Shown piece by piece: positions 43,756 through 56,318 of a DNA stretch of 64,000 nt. The notes beneath the pieces were generated by a model. That model made no database searches. It saw nothing but the letters and a program-made list of their open reading frames with translations, and was not told the DNA's origin. This DNA comes from Aquilaria yunnanensis (Eukaryota; Streptophyta; Magnoliopsida; Malvales; Thymelaeaceae). The translations under genes and the position numbers were made by a program. The stretch lies in contig CM077596.1 in NCBI GenBank assembly GCA_039654915.1, positions 51,520,501 to 51,584,500 of the forward strand, given 5' to 3'. The stretch's first letter is position 1. Each line of letters begins with the position of its first letter.

Positions 43756-46700
43756 TGACCATCCCTTATGTCAAGTGGTGCCCGGTGGCAGTCTCGTCAT
43801 GCGACATGGCGAGAGCGAGGGGGACTTCCGACGGAGGAGGGCACCTGAGGAGGAGGTTTCCCAGGAGAGGGTACCTGCAAGGTTTGGAAGACAGAGGTTA
43901 AGAGGTTCTCGGAGTGTGTTTCTGGGGAGGAGCCTCCGACGCCCAAGTCAGTACTTAGAAGATATGGAGGTGATGGAGAGTGGAGAAGTGTGGTCTCTTG
44001 TATTCAAACTGACCTCTCTCTTTACTTGGGGTGTTTACCGAGTTTTATAGAGGAGCGAACAGTAGCTCTCCTTATGTGGCCGTCCCAGATTGTGACACGT
44101 GTTCAGTGGGATGCAATCCACGTCTTTGGGGAACGAGGGGACACCCATCCGATCATAGGCTGCCTGTCACGCCCCAAACTGCCCCTGGCCCACCTGGGCC
44201 CAATTATCAGAGTAATGCAGCGGAAGTTACTTAAACAGAAGGGCTTAATTAAATATTATGAGCACCTACGGCGTGACTCTAGGATCTATTCTAGTACTAG
44301 CTTGTTACTTAAATACTTTCAATATGTTGTCAGGGTGCTATTAAGGAACGAGCTAATACCTATGTGGAATTCTAGTGTTCCATTTCTGGACTTAACCCCT
44401 TTTGCCAGTTACACACATAAGTCTCTAGATGCCATCTCAACAACTAGGCAACAATATCCATGCATATCCAGATTCACTGGAAATCTTTCCTTAGATGCAC
44501 ATACTCAACTAATTACACTTGTAATACAAGTAAAGCATACACTTAATCCATTAAGTGTACAAAATGTGTGTCCATCAAGTGTACTAATCCAATGCATGGC
44601 AACCAAGAAGCTCATCTCATTACAAGTTTGAAAACCACATTTATATGTCCATGAGTATCAGCCAAGTCTAGTACACATAACCTGGATATCCATCATGGCA
44701 TTCCATCTGCATAAAACCATGCAAACATGGCATATAATCATCCAAGGCTAATCACGATCATAATGGCAACAATAAAGCATCACCTACTTGGAAAAGAAAA
44801 TGTACCAAGGATGCTATATGTCTCTAATTGGCCAGGTTCAGGTTTTACAGACCACACTCTCATACTACCCAAACCTCGACTCATAATAACCTGGAACACA
44901 TTCCAGCTTAATAGACCTTGTTCCCACGACTTCTATACTCCATAAGCCCAACCCTTTAGCACATTGTAACGAGTACTCTAGTATTCTACGCTTGATCTAT
45001 CAAGCCATCCATTTCCTGAAAAGGTATAACAGGGCGGGTGAGTTATAAAACTCAGTAAGAATCCCGACGGCATCCAATGCCTAGTGAGGTAATTAACTCA
45101 TGACTTTCAAAGTCATCATATGGCTTCCAAAGCCTAAACTTGTGTCAAGAATGTAATGGCAATTAATCCATATTCCTGCAAAGGAAAACACTAAAACAAA
45201 GAAGATACAGATATAGCACATAACAATAACAATAGTAATATGGGTCAGCATGCACAAACAATTTCAGAGAAGCACACAACTCAACACACACAACACTGTC
45301 CTCGCACATCATGTTCCATGTCATCGTGGCATCGCAAGCATTAGCATAATCCATACCATTAATCCCGATATGCCATTTATAACCTACTGAGCGCTCCTTA
45401 GCTTGGGAATTGAGTTGGCCAAACTCAATTCCTAGCCCTAAATGCTTGCTAATTACTCATGAGTAAACCATAACCATAGTCGCCAAAGCATCACTACTTC
45501 ATCCATTATGCACTTATGTGCCCAATTATTCAACTAAGAAAGTATCATGAGTCCTCACAAAAAGTAACAACCACAGCCCTGTCATGCACACCTATGGTCA
45601 TTTGGTTCTTTGACCATCACATAGGGGTACTAATACTCACAATGAAAGGTCATGGAAAATATACCATGCAAAGAGTGAGTATAGGGATTCTTACCACCAT
45701 TTGTGTAACCTTTGCTCATTGTCTTTGCCTTGCTTTGCTTTGTTTGTTGTTGGAACTTTGCCATTTCCTTAATAGACCTATAAAGCCCAAAATACTAACA
45801 AGTTATTTAATTGCTTTCTATTAAACAAGAAAACCATAATTTACCAAGCATACTTGATTTAACTTACTCAACCTCTACTTAAAGAGGTAAGGCCCAAATT
45901 AGCCTTTTCTGTGAACTGAGGCCCAATCTTCTGTGAACTCAGGCCTACATTGGCCTTTTCTTGGAAATCCAGGCCCAATTTGCACTTTTCTGGAGTTCAG
46001 GCCCACTTGGCCTTTTCTGGAATTCTGGCCCACTTGGCCTTTTCTGGAATTCAGGCCCAACTGGCCTTCTTTGGAACTCAGGCCCACTTGGCCTTTTAAG
46101 TTCTCTCAGGCCCACTTGGCCTTTTAATTTATTTTCTGGACTCGGCCTAACTTAGCATTTAGGCCCAATTTTCACCTTTCCAGGATTTTAGCCCAATTTA
46201 GTCTTTAGGCCCAATTTTATCTTTTCAGGATTTAGCCCATTTGCCAATATTGCCATTATGGCCCAAATAGCCCATTTAAGAGTTTCTGGGCCAAGAACAC
46301 TTGGTTTTCAATTTGGGCCTTCAAATTTATCTCTTGGCCGAATTTGTCCCATTATTTCCTTCTTTTTCTCAATTGAGTCCCACAAGTTTTCTAAGGACCA
46401 TTTATGCCAAGAACACTTGGCTAACACCAATTTTTCACCAACTTGTCCTTACGGCCGAATCTATCATCATACTTTCTTCAACATTTTGGCTTCACTTTTT
46501 ACTAGGAACACCTAGATACCATGAACACATGGATCACACACACAACCACCAAAAATTGGCACTAAGGCTAAATTTCTCTTTATTTCTTTCTTTAACATCT
46601 TGGCTCCACATGCATCCAACAACTCAAAAGTACTAAGAACACCTTGGCTAACATGCCAAGTCACAAACACCTCGGCTAACATGCCAAGTCACAAAATCAC

Positions 46701-48965
46701 AACATGGCCGAAACCATCATTTCTCCCTTAGCTTACAAAATCTTCTCTTTTTACATCAAGACTTTGGCCAACACCTTGCATGTTCAAAAGAACACTTGTA
46801 CTACCATGAAGACATGGTTTAAACATCATGCATGCCAAGATTACCACTTGGCCGAAACTTCAAGTGCTTCCATAGCCCACAAAATTCCTCTTTTTGCCTC
46901 CAACTTTTGACCATTGTCTTATAGACTCACAAGTTCTTCAAGGATACCAAGAACACTTGGAAAAATGCACATGCATGCCAAGATATCAACTTGGCCGAAT
47001 CTACTCTTTGCTTTTTCTTCCATCCTTTGCTTGTTTTCTTCCTTGGAATGGCCATAAAATCATCAAGACACCAAGAACACTTGGTTAAACATCCATAAAA
47101 CTCATGATACAAACATGGCCGAAAATCCAAGAGAAAATGTAAGCTAAAACTTACACATGGGTTTTTCTTCAATCTTTGCTTGATTTCTTCCTTTTCACGG
47201 CTTAAAAGTGCCATGCATGCCTTGAACTCTTAAGCGGAGTCCAAGAACACCAAGATCCTTCCATGGCCGAAAATCCAACTTGATTTCCTTGCAAAAATCC
47301 AACATAACCAAGTCATTAGAGAGTAGCATCTAGCTCAAAACACATGAAATTACCAAGAAAAACTTGGTTCACTTACAACCTTGAACATGGGCGAATCTTG
47401 AGCTTGTTCTTCCTTGATGTTCTCCTTGTTTTTCTTGCTCCTCATGGCCTTGAAATGCCATGTATACTAATGAGCTCAAGAGTGAAGCTCAGCTCAAGAA
47501 CACCAACATCTTCTCAAGGCCGAAACTTCATAGCCATTTCTTCATGGGTTTTCTTTGATTTCTCACTTGGTTCTTGGTTTAGATGTGTTTAGGAGTACGA
47601 AATCACTACGAAATCGTGTTTGCATGTGGAAAAGGAGTTGGTTTGCTCATGGCCCAATCTTAGAAGCAAGGAAGAAGATGATGAACTTGGAAGAACGCCA
47701 TGGCTGGTTTTTAGAGAGAAGGGAGAGCAAAGTGAGCTAGAGAGAAAGTGAGGCAAGTGTTGAAATGATTTTGGGAGTGTATGGCCGGATGTATGCTTTG
47801 CAAAATGGAGGAGAAATGCACCAAAATGCATACTAAATGCACATTTAGGAGGAGGGCCGGCCATGTAATTCAAAGTGGGAGGAGATTTAGTCAAATGCAA
47901 TAATTCTTGGACAAAAGAAGGTGGTGTCCCATCAAGAAAAGAAAACCCAATAAACAAATCCATTTGCTTCCTCCAAGGCGTCATTTTGTTTAATTTTTGT
48001 GGTATGGCCGAATTTTTGATTCAAATGGATGGGAGAATAGTCAAATGTTCATTAAAGAATTGATTTGACAAGTGATGGTGATGAGAAATAAAATAATGTA
48101 AAGTAGGAGACAAAGACTAGTAAAAAATGGTGGGCAAAATATTTGTTTATGGTGATGGTGGGGTCAAATTCATGTGGGCAATTTAAATAATGTGGGTGGA
48201 GGCTTATGTGGCCATTTTAAATAGCAAAATTCATGTGATGGCCGGCCATGGCACAATTTTCCATGAAAATTGGCCAAATCTCACCTTTAGTCCTCCATCT
48301 TTCTTCAATTCTTCAATTGAGTCCCTCAACTTCATAATTTGCCATTTTCATCACCAAAACTCTTGGCCTAAGCCAAGCAAAATTCCTAGAGTGTCCAACA
48401 CTCATTATGCCCATTTCATAATTAATTTAAGATCTCCCGAGCTTACCAAGCTCAATTCCCAATTAGGGAAAAAATTTCCATGTCTCCTCAATTTAATTGC
48501 TAAGTTTCCAAATTAGGAAACTTTTTTATTTCCACTAATCCTCTTAACCCGGGACTTAGTCATTTAACCCTTTCTGGGTGTAACACTGCCAGGCTAGGAG
48601 CCTAAGCAACCCGAGAGTGGCGTGCTAGGGTGTCCCTGCAAGCGGCATGTCAGAACGTGTCTGGGGGCGACATTTTGGGGATGTGTTAGAGGCTTTTTAA
48701 TTGCTCCTATCATACTTTCCGAGGTTACTCTAGTATCACGGGAGTATGTTTCCCGAGGGTAGTCCTCCTCAGGGATACCTCCACTTCTGAGGATGGCTTA
48801 ATCGTCCCCCTGAGGTTGGCACTATCGTTTCCTGGAACGGAGGATTGCCGAGGTCGGACTAGGGAGGTCGTACATCCTTCTTTCCGTGGCAAGTAGTTTC
48901 CCGGCCGAGGTTGGTACTTTGGCCAAGTCTAGGGGCCCAGAAGGTGATGGGCACTTCGGCTATCA
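43756..48965 (-). repeat. 3' LTR of the decayed Tat/Retand-type element, split by an insertion
   Basis: Two parts, 43756-44164 and 48591-48965, together make about 784 bp. This compares with 855 bp for the related solo LTR at 38625. The right end CTTCGGCTATCA abuts the polypurine tract. The left end (TGACCATCCC) is placed by comparison with the solo LTR; its TSD partner is outside the window. Confidence 0.82.
44165..48585. repeat. 4.4 kb solo LTR or LTR-like insertion
   Basis: It starts TGTCACGCCC and ends GGGTGTAACA, giving imperfect inverted ends, and is flanked by the TSD CTGCC (44160-44164 and 48586-48590). No gag or pol motif lies inside. A pyrimidine-rich tandem repeat of GGCCCACTTGGCCTTTTCTG-type units is at 45890-46130. 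A loose family of (C)CAAGAACACTTGG(C) words recurs over about 46390-47100. A long LTR of a Ty3/gypsy chromovirus is the likeliest origin. I could not assign a family or strand. Confidence 0.8.
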
Positions 48966-48980
48966 CATGCCCCCTCCTGG
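48966..48980 (-). other. polypurine tract of the decayed Tat/Retand-type element
   Basis: On the minus strand AGGAGGGGGCATG directly precedes the 3' LTR start TGATAGCC. Confidence 0.85.
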
Positions 48981-49409
48981 GAAGTTGAAGCGGAGACTTC
49001 GGCTTTACGCTCTTGGGAAGGCTTTTTTGTCAAATTCGCAATCGAAACTCCACTCAAGGAATTGCTCTTCTCCAGAAGGCGTTCCTTCTTAGTCGAGGCA
49101 CCCTTCCCTAGTTCCCTCGGTGACCTTGGGACGTGTGCCACTCCTGTTTTTACTTTTTCTGCTGCGGGCTTGTGAATCGTCGTATCCTTTGGTCAGACGT
49201 GTCAGTTATGGATAAGCGTGCCTGGGTTTTCGCGATGTCAGAGGGACGTGCCCTAATTCTTCGCACTGGTTGACACGTGGCCACTGGTGGATGGCGAAAT
49301 AGTTGCGCCGGTCACGCTAACTGCATCTCTTTGCCTTCGAGAACTAATAATGAGGCCGTTGTGTCTTCGAGGGGCAATAACGACGACGTTTCGCTTGGCC
49401 TCTTCGGTC

Positions 49410-49417
49410 TATATAAG
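49410..49417 (+). promoter_or_regulatory. TATA box upstream of the antisense ORF
   Basis: TATATAAG lies about 210 bp before the ATG at 49621. It is on the strand opposite to gag-pol, so the extra ORF appears to have its own promoter. Confidence 0.6.
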
Positions 49418-49620
49418 CCCTCTCGTCTCATTTTTGCCTCACTCTTTGCTTTAGCTCTCATCTGCTCTAGAGCCATTTCCTTTTTCCGGCAGCGTTTTCT
49501 ATGGCGGAGTGTTTTCCTGCATCTTGTACGACGACGTCCAGGAACCCTGACCTCGGCAAAGCTTTTGGTGGGTGTCCCTTTTGTAATTCTTTTTCTTTTT
49601 TCCTCATTTTCCTTTGAAAA

Positions 49621-51960
49621 ATGTCGAATCCGACCCCGTTGATGACTGTCCGGCCTCTTCCTGAAAGCTTTCTTCCTCTTGAATCTCACCCTTGTTCCAC
49701 CACTTCAGAAAAGATGACGAAGTGGATGGCCAAATATTACCTTCCTTCGTACGTCGTCCCGAGGTTACCTATGCCCGGTTCGTACGGTTATTCAGCCTCT
49801 TCAGGTGAGGATACCGTTTACCGAGCTCAGCTGAAGGCTGGTCTTTAGTATCCTCCCCATCAGGTGATATGCGAGTTTTGTAAATTCCACGGGATTGTCG
49901 TGAATCAACTCCCTCCAAATTCTTATTCTTACTTCAACTCTTTCCTCTGCATGTGCGGGGTTTTCAAGATAAACCCCCACTTTCTCTTCTTCATACAGTA
50001 CTACAAACTCCACCCGGTCCTGAAGGGCGGCTTTTACTTCCTGCTTCCCCGAGGGTCCGGGAGTAAGAAGTTTACTTTTACCTACGACAACAAGGATAGC
50101 TGGCGAGGGTGGCAGGGGAAGTTCTTCTTTTTCCGAGTCCCCGAGTTTTGGAACAACGTGTTGATTAGATGGGCTTCGGGGACCCTGAAGATTGACGTCG
50201 TCAATCCCCGGAAGCTCCTAACTCCAGTGTTATTTGCCGAGTTCGACAAGTTCGATAGGCTTATTCGGGCTGTGGCAGATTGGGATCCCGAGGTCCCTCC
50301 GCGTTCATTTTACCCTTTTCCCATCAAGTGGGACCTCATGAGTGAGGAGGTCCTTCGGGAACTGGGAGTGGTGAATGCGCACAAGCGTGACCTTGGTATG
50401 CCCGTGCTTGTTTTTCCGGGGAAGAAGGCTTGGATAGTCATGCTCCTTCAGGGTGAAATTTCGTATGAGGCCTTTGCCGAGAGTAAGTCACTTTTCAGGG
50501 TTTGATATCTGTTTTCATTTTAGACTTACACTGATATTTCATCTTTTCGCAGAGATGGGCGATCAATTCGCTAACTTCTACAAGTCACTCTTCCTCAGGC
50601 AGGCCGAGGGGGGGAGCAAGCGAACAAGAAGGCGCCTGCCAAGAGGAAGAAGACGGCCGACGGTCCTTCTAAGTCCAAGAAGGCTAAGGCTACCACTCCT
50701 CCTCCCCCTGAAGATGTGGTTGAGGTGGAAGATTGGTCCCCCACCCAACCTCCGACCCCCGTGGATCCTCCTTCAGATCTCGCCCTCCTCGGGGCAGCTT
50801 TAAGCCCCGTTCTTACTGCCGAGACTTTGGTCGAGTAGAGGTCGGCTCAGGAGCTCGAAGAGAGCAGAAGAAGGAAAGGGGAAGAATATTCTTGGTGAAG
50901 TCCAGGAGGGAGAGTCTGAAGATGACATCGCCGAAGTTCCACCAGGTTGGTTCCTTAGCCATTCCTCTACAAATCTCAGTATTTTTCGCATCTACGATTT
51001 TTTGGATGAATGGCTAAGGGATGATGTTTTGACGGAACTTCAATGCGGTATTGCAAAGGACATGCCTGCCGCTCCATGGATGGAGACTCACGCTCGCCGG
51101 AGGACTCTTCGGGACAGGAGGATCCCACAAGATAAGGTGCCAAGGGAGCCCTTCTGGACGTTCACAGAGGACATGAATTTGTTCTCTGAGGATAGTCAGC
51201 TGATGGCTCTACAGATGGCGACGGGGGTGATGACCAATGCCACCTTCCAGTTGCTTGTCACCGAGTGCCCCAATGAAGAGATCCTCACGGCGAGGATGAC
51301 CGAGCATGCCGCTCAGGTGGTTCTTCCTTCTTTTTTACTTCAAAAATTTTCTTCTAAGTTTTTATCTCCTTCTGATGCGTATTCGGGGCCCTTTTTTCCT
51401 GCAGCTTTTGGCATACAGCGAATACTTCCGTGCCTGGGCGGCAAAGCAAATGGAGTCCTGTTCTCGGTCCGAAAATTCTCTGCGCAAGAAAAGGAGTTCT
51501 GTGCCAGATATGTCCTCAAATATGGCGAGTTGAACAAGATTACGAAGGAGGACATCGTCAATCTTCGAGCTGAGCTCACGGCTAGCAAGCAAGACTTCTT
51601 CTTGATTTCTCAGCCAAGGTCAAAGACCTCGGCCCAAAGTATGCCACTCTCTCCTTGGAGAATGAGGCCCTTTGGAAGGAGAACGCTGAAGATAGTGAGA
51701 ATCTTACGAAGGCGCTCGCTTTGAATGCCGAGCTCGAAGCCAAGGTTGATTCATTGAAGAAGAAAGAGACTAAGAGCAAAAAGAAGAAGAACTGGAGGAG
51801 AAGATTGATGTGCTTAAGGCCAAGCTGGCGGCTCTTAGTACGGAGAAGGATTAGACCGAGCAGATGTCGAAGGTGTCTTACCAAGATGGCTTCTGCTTGG
51901 CACGCTACTAGGTCCTTGCTCGGCACCCTTGGCTTGACCTCTCTTACCTGTCTGCCCTAG
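49621..51960 (+). pseudogene. antisense extra ORF of the Tat-type element (plant 'putative gypsy-type transposon' family)
   Basis: It is on the strand opposite to gag-pol, between integrase and the 3' LTR, a known place for extra ORFs in Tat elements. The frame from 49621 has one in-frame TAG at 49846-49848. It continues to ~50487 with the phrases ICEFCKFHGI, QLPPNSYSYF, YKLHPVLKGGFYFLLPR and WDPEVPPRSFYPFPIKWD. A donor (GAGA|GTAAGT, 50487) and an acceptor (TTTCGCAG, near 50552) mark a small intron. The next exon shifts frame near a run of seven G (~50608), then reads a basic KK-rich and proline-rich stretch. Another exon (about 51005-51320, then from ~51404) has an ACR-rich helical region and a KKK coiled coil. 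A likely poly(A) signal AATAAA is at 52156. Function is unknown. Confidence 0.75.
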
Positions 51961-52432
51961 ATTTCCCCAAAGAGCCTAGGTATGCATGGTCTAAAATCGA
52001 GTTTCTCAATCTTCCTCCGGTTGGGCCTGTGCCTCCGACTGAGCCACTTGCAGATGATAATGTCGAAGAGACACTGGATGTCCCTGCTCAGCCGTAGGCT
52101 TCTTCTTTCTTTTTTGTACTATTGTTGCTTTGTACGTTTTTGCCTTAAGATCTTTAATAAAGATTCTTTCTTCATTCTCCATTCTTTCTTCTGAATGCGA
52201 GTCATCAGAAGTTAGTGTAACTCCAAGTATGCATCTTCGGCGGACGCCCGCGCCTACATTTTCGGAAAGAGTCTTTTCCGTATTCTGCCGAGTTTTTAGT
52301 CTCTGGCAAAGAAGTTTGTTCCAAAAGGAAAACCATTAAGGAACATTTCTTCAGTAACGCGGCCATATTGGGCATGTATTTTGATTGACAACTTCGTTGA
52401 GGAGTAGTTACAAATTTTCTTTGAAAAAATGT

Positions 52433-54493
52433 CTAAGTATAGAATCTTTTCAGAGAGTCTGAATGCCAAGTATTTTTCAGCTCTACTCCCTCGGTGTCAC
52501 CCAATTTATAAACCCCTGGGCGAACTTTGTCGAGGACCAAATAGGGTCCACTCCAGTTTGCCCGAAATACCCCTTCTGACGGCCTTCGTGGCTCGAATTT
52601 GGCATTTCGGAGAACAGGGTCTCCTCTTTTGATTTCTTTTCTTCTTATGTGTAAGTTAGCAGCGTAAGCTATTCTTTGTTGGAAAACCTTCCTTCTTAGT
52701 TCGGCCATTTCGCGGTGCTCCTCGGCAAGGTCCAGTTTTGTCCTTAAGCCGAGATCATTTCCTCCCTCGTTGAACACTTGTATTCTTATCGAAGGCTATA
52801 TGACCTCAATGGGGATAATGGCCTCCGTTGCGTACACGAGCGAGAAGGGAGTTTCCCCCATAACTCTTCGGGGAGTCGTACGGTAGCTCCACATCACACT
52901 CGGGAGCTCTTCTGGCCATTTTCCTTTTGTCTCCTTTAGTCTTTTCTTCAAGCCATCCTTTATTGTCCTGTTGGATACTTCGACTTGCCCGTTACTCTGA
53001 GGGTGGGCTACTGGAACAAAATGCATTTTTATGCCGAGGTCAGCCATGAATTCTTGGAACCCTCTGTCCATAAACTGAGTTCCATTATCGGCTACTATTA
53101 CCCTCGGTATGCCAAATCGGCATATGATGTTCTTCCATACAAACTTTTGGGTGTCCTTTGACGAAATTGATGCCAGTGGTTCTGCTTCTATCCACTTAGT
53201 GAAGTAGTCCACCACGACTATGCAGAATTTTACCCTAATGGGAGCATTTGGGAGAGGTCCGATGAGATCAATACCCCATACGGCAAAGGGGCAAGGATAA
53301 TCTACTGAGTTTATTCTTTCCGAAGGTAGCTTTTGGATGTTGGTGTGCCTTTGGCAATTGTCACATCTTCGGACAAACTGCCTTGCATCTTTCCTCAAGG
53401 TAGGCCAAAAGTATCCTCGGTGGAATAGTACCCCGGCGAGGGCGTCCGTTCCTATATGGGAGCCACATGCTCCCTCGTGGATCTCTTCAAGTATTGTTTT
53501 AACATCCTCTTCGCCTACACATTTTTGCAGGGGGCTCGCATATCCTTGCCTGTATAGTTCTTCTCCAATGAGGAAGTACTTTCCCGAGCACTTCCGTACT
53601 TTTGCGGCCTCTTTAGGGTCCTCAAGGAGTTCCGAGGTTACTAGATATTTCCTAATGGGATCCTGCCATCCTTCCCCCGAGGTCCCTATGCACATTAATT
53701 CTGTGCTGGGTTGCTTCAGCACTTCGGTGGGTTCCTTGGATTTGGCCAAGGCGTTGGCTTGGGCATTATCACTTTGGGGCATGTCCTTTATGTGTACTGA
53801 CTCAAAATATCCAATGAGTTTTTGGACAAGGTCATGATATTTTGCTAAGGTTGGGTCTTTTGCCGCGTATTCTCCCTTCGTCTGCCAGACTATTAACTGT
53901 GAATCACTGTGGGCCACAAGGTTTTTTATGCCGACTTTTCTGGCCATCTTTAGTCCGACTATGAGGGCCTCATACTCGGCGATGTTATTGGTAACATTAA
54001 AGTCAAACTTGATTGCTTTAGATGCTTTCATACCTTCAGGGCCTCGGAGGACTATTCCAGCTTCTTGATGCTCTGCGCCTGACGTTCCATCGACAAAGAG
54101 CTTCCATTTTGGATCAGCCTCTGTTCGATCTTCTGCGACGACTTCAGCATTTTCGATCTCAGGGATTTCGGCAATGAAGTCTGCCAGTGCCTGGGCCTTT
54201 ATTGCCCTTATAGGTTCGTAAGTAATGTCGTATTCTCCGAGTTCAATGCACCATTTTGATAATCTTCCCGAATGCTCCACTTTTCTCGTCACATCGCGTA
54301 GGGGCAGACTACTTCGGGCGGTGATGGCGTGTCCTTGAAAGTAGGGTCGCAATCTTCTGCCTGCGAGTACTAAGGCGTAGATAGCCTTCTGGAGCAATGG
54401 GTATCTAGTCTCGGCACCATGTAAGGACTTGCTTACGTAATATACTGGCCATTGCCTCCCACCTTCTTCTTTTACTAAAACCGAACTTACCAC
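52433..54493 (-). pseudogene. RNase H, second RNase H and integrase part of the decayed Tat/Retand-type element
   Basis: In the minus-strand frame the RT-linked RNase H end (PVYYVSKSLHGAETRYPLLQK) comes first. The second RNase H follows (KLFVDGTSG, AEYEALIVGL, SDSQL, AQANALAKS, where the last Asp of the usual DALA is replaced by N). Integrase has an HHCC site (GACGSHIGTDALAG...CDNCQ) and a DDE core (WGIDLIGP, VADNGTQF, GQVEVSNR). An in-frame TAG near 52794 precedes the C-terminal part ending NTWHSDSLKRFY. The region is joined to RT through a frameshifted gap at ~54494-54748. Confidence 0.9.
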
Positions 54494-54748
54494 TTTTTCA
54501 GTGATCGCGAGGTAGAAGATGAGAGGCTCTCCCTCCTAAGGTTGCCGAAGTGTTGGCAGGTGAGTCAGGTAGCTTTTAAGCTCTTCCTAAGCTTTCTGGC
54601 ATTCTGTGTTCCATGGATGCTCCTGGGTCCTAGGGGTGTCGTCGCCCTTGGGGACTTTAGTGAGTACTTTAAAAAATGGACGACATCGGTCGCCGTACCT
54701 GGAGATGAATCTGCTAAGGGAGGTGATTCTTCCGGTAAGCCTTTGTAT

Positions 54749-55617
54749 CTACTTAATGGATGTAGGTGTTTGGGAATTTAGCAGGGCTTTGAATTTTTCC
54801 GGGTTAGCATCTATTCCCCTTTCTGATACCATAAACCCGAGAAACTTTCCTGCACTTACTCCAAACACACATTTTTTGGGATTAAGGCGTATGCCGAACT
54901 CTCGAAGCCGCTGGAAGGTTTCGGCTAGGTCGGTGATATGATTACCAGGCATTTTGCTCTTGACTATCATATCATCAATGTATACTTCCATACTTCTCCC
55001 AATCTGTGAATCGAATACCTTGTTCATTAGCCTTTGATAGGTGGCCCCTGCGTTTTTAAGCCCGAAGGGCATTCTGACATAGCAGTAGGTGCCCATTTCT
55101 GTGATGAATGCTGTTTTTTCTTCGTCCTCGGGGTTCATCCGAATCTGATGATATCCGCTAAAGGCATTGAGAAAGTTGAGAAGCCCGTATTCAGCGGTTG
55201 CATCTACCAGCTGGTCTATGGCTGGCAAAGGGTAGGAATCCTATGGGCAGGCATCATTCAGGTTTCGGAAGTCGATGCACATTCGGAGCTTTTCGCTTCC
55301 GTCTTTCGTGGCAATAACCATATTACTGAGCCATTCGGGGATTTTACCTCTTTTAATACCCCGGCCTCGATGAGGGGATTAACTTCGTCTCTAACAAAGG
55401 AATTCTTGTGAGCCGATAGAGTCCGTTTTTTCTGCCGAATTGGTCTGGCATTTGGCTGCACTCTAAGATTATGGTGGATTATGCTGGGGTCAACCCCAGG
55501 CATATCCTTCAGCGAGTAGGCAAATAGGTCTTTGTTCATATATAAAAAGGATACAAGCCCCTTTTTGTCTTCCTTGGCCAGTTTTTTCCCGATTCGGGTG
55601 TTTCGGCCAGGTATCAA
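54749..55617 (-). pseudogene. reverse transcriptase part of the decayed Tat/Retand-type element
   Basis: Two frames, 55258-55617 (RPIRQKKRTLSAHKNSFVRD, VIWLLPRKTEAKSSECAS) and 54749-55228, together cover the RT fingers and palm. The second frame has FSGYHQIRM, MPFGLKNAGATYQ and the active site YIDD. A frameshift and stop near 55230-55257 separate them. The catalytic motif survives but the frame is broken. Confidence 0.9.
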
Positions 55618-55643
55618 TTCTATATCCTCTGTTTCTATTTTTT

Positions 55644-56318
55644 CTAGGCTTTTCTTTGTCTGGCCCTTGTGAAGACTTTTCTGACTTCGGTTTGGTCAAT
55701 GAGGATCTCTGCGTCTCCGTCTCTAATAGCAAAGGTGATCGTTAAGTACTTCACGTCTGGGCGGATGTGGAAGTTGCACTGAGTCTGCCTTCTGAGGATG
55801 GCATTGTAGGGTGATGACACATCAATGACTGTGAATCTCGTCCTACCGGAAGCAATTAACTCTTCCTGACTATGGGGTGAGACCCCTTTCAGCATCAAAG
55901 GCAGGTCGATATATCCGAGGACTGGAAGTTCGGCAGGTCCGACGACGAAGGTGGAGGAGCTGACTGGGCTGAGGTCGCTTTTTGGAATGCCTAATTTAGT
56001 GAGCAGATGAGAAAAGATGACGTTGGTGTTTGAGCCATCGTCGAGGAGTACCCTTTTGACATCCCAGTTTCCTATCCTTGCCATGACAAGGAGCGGATCG
56101 TCGTGGAGGAACTTTACTGTAGACCCATCTCTACGAGTAAGTTTAGTCGGGGAGTTCCCGTACTCCATCACGAAGATTTCTCTTATCTTCCTCTTTCTCT
56201 CAGCCGAGGGCATCCTAATAGTGATAGTTTGGATAACCCCTACTGATGGTGGCAGATGTTTCCAAGGACTTTTGTCCCAACGTCTGTCCGAGTCATATTC
56301 TTCATCATCCCCCCTCAT
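55644..56318 (-). pseudogene. protease part of the decayed Tat/Retand-type element
   Basis: This minus-strand frame of 224 residues has a retropepsin core VLLDDGSNTNVIFSHLL (DDG at the catalytic place), YIDLPLML and the YNAILRRQTQ strand. A plant Tat-type protease normally has DxGSS here. It overlaps the end of gag by a few bases in another frame. Confidence 0.85.
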
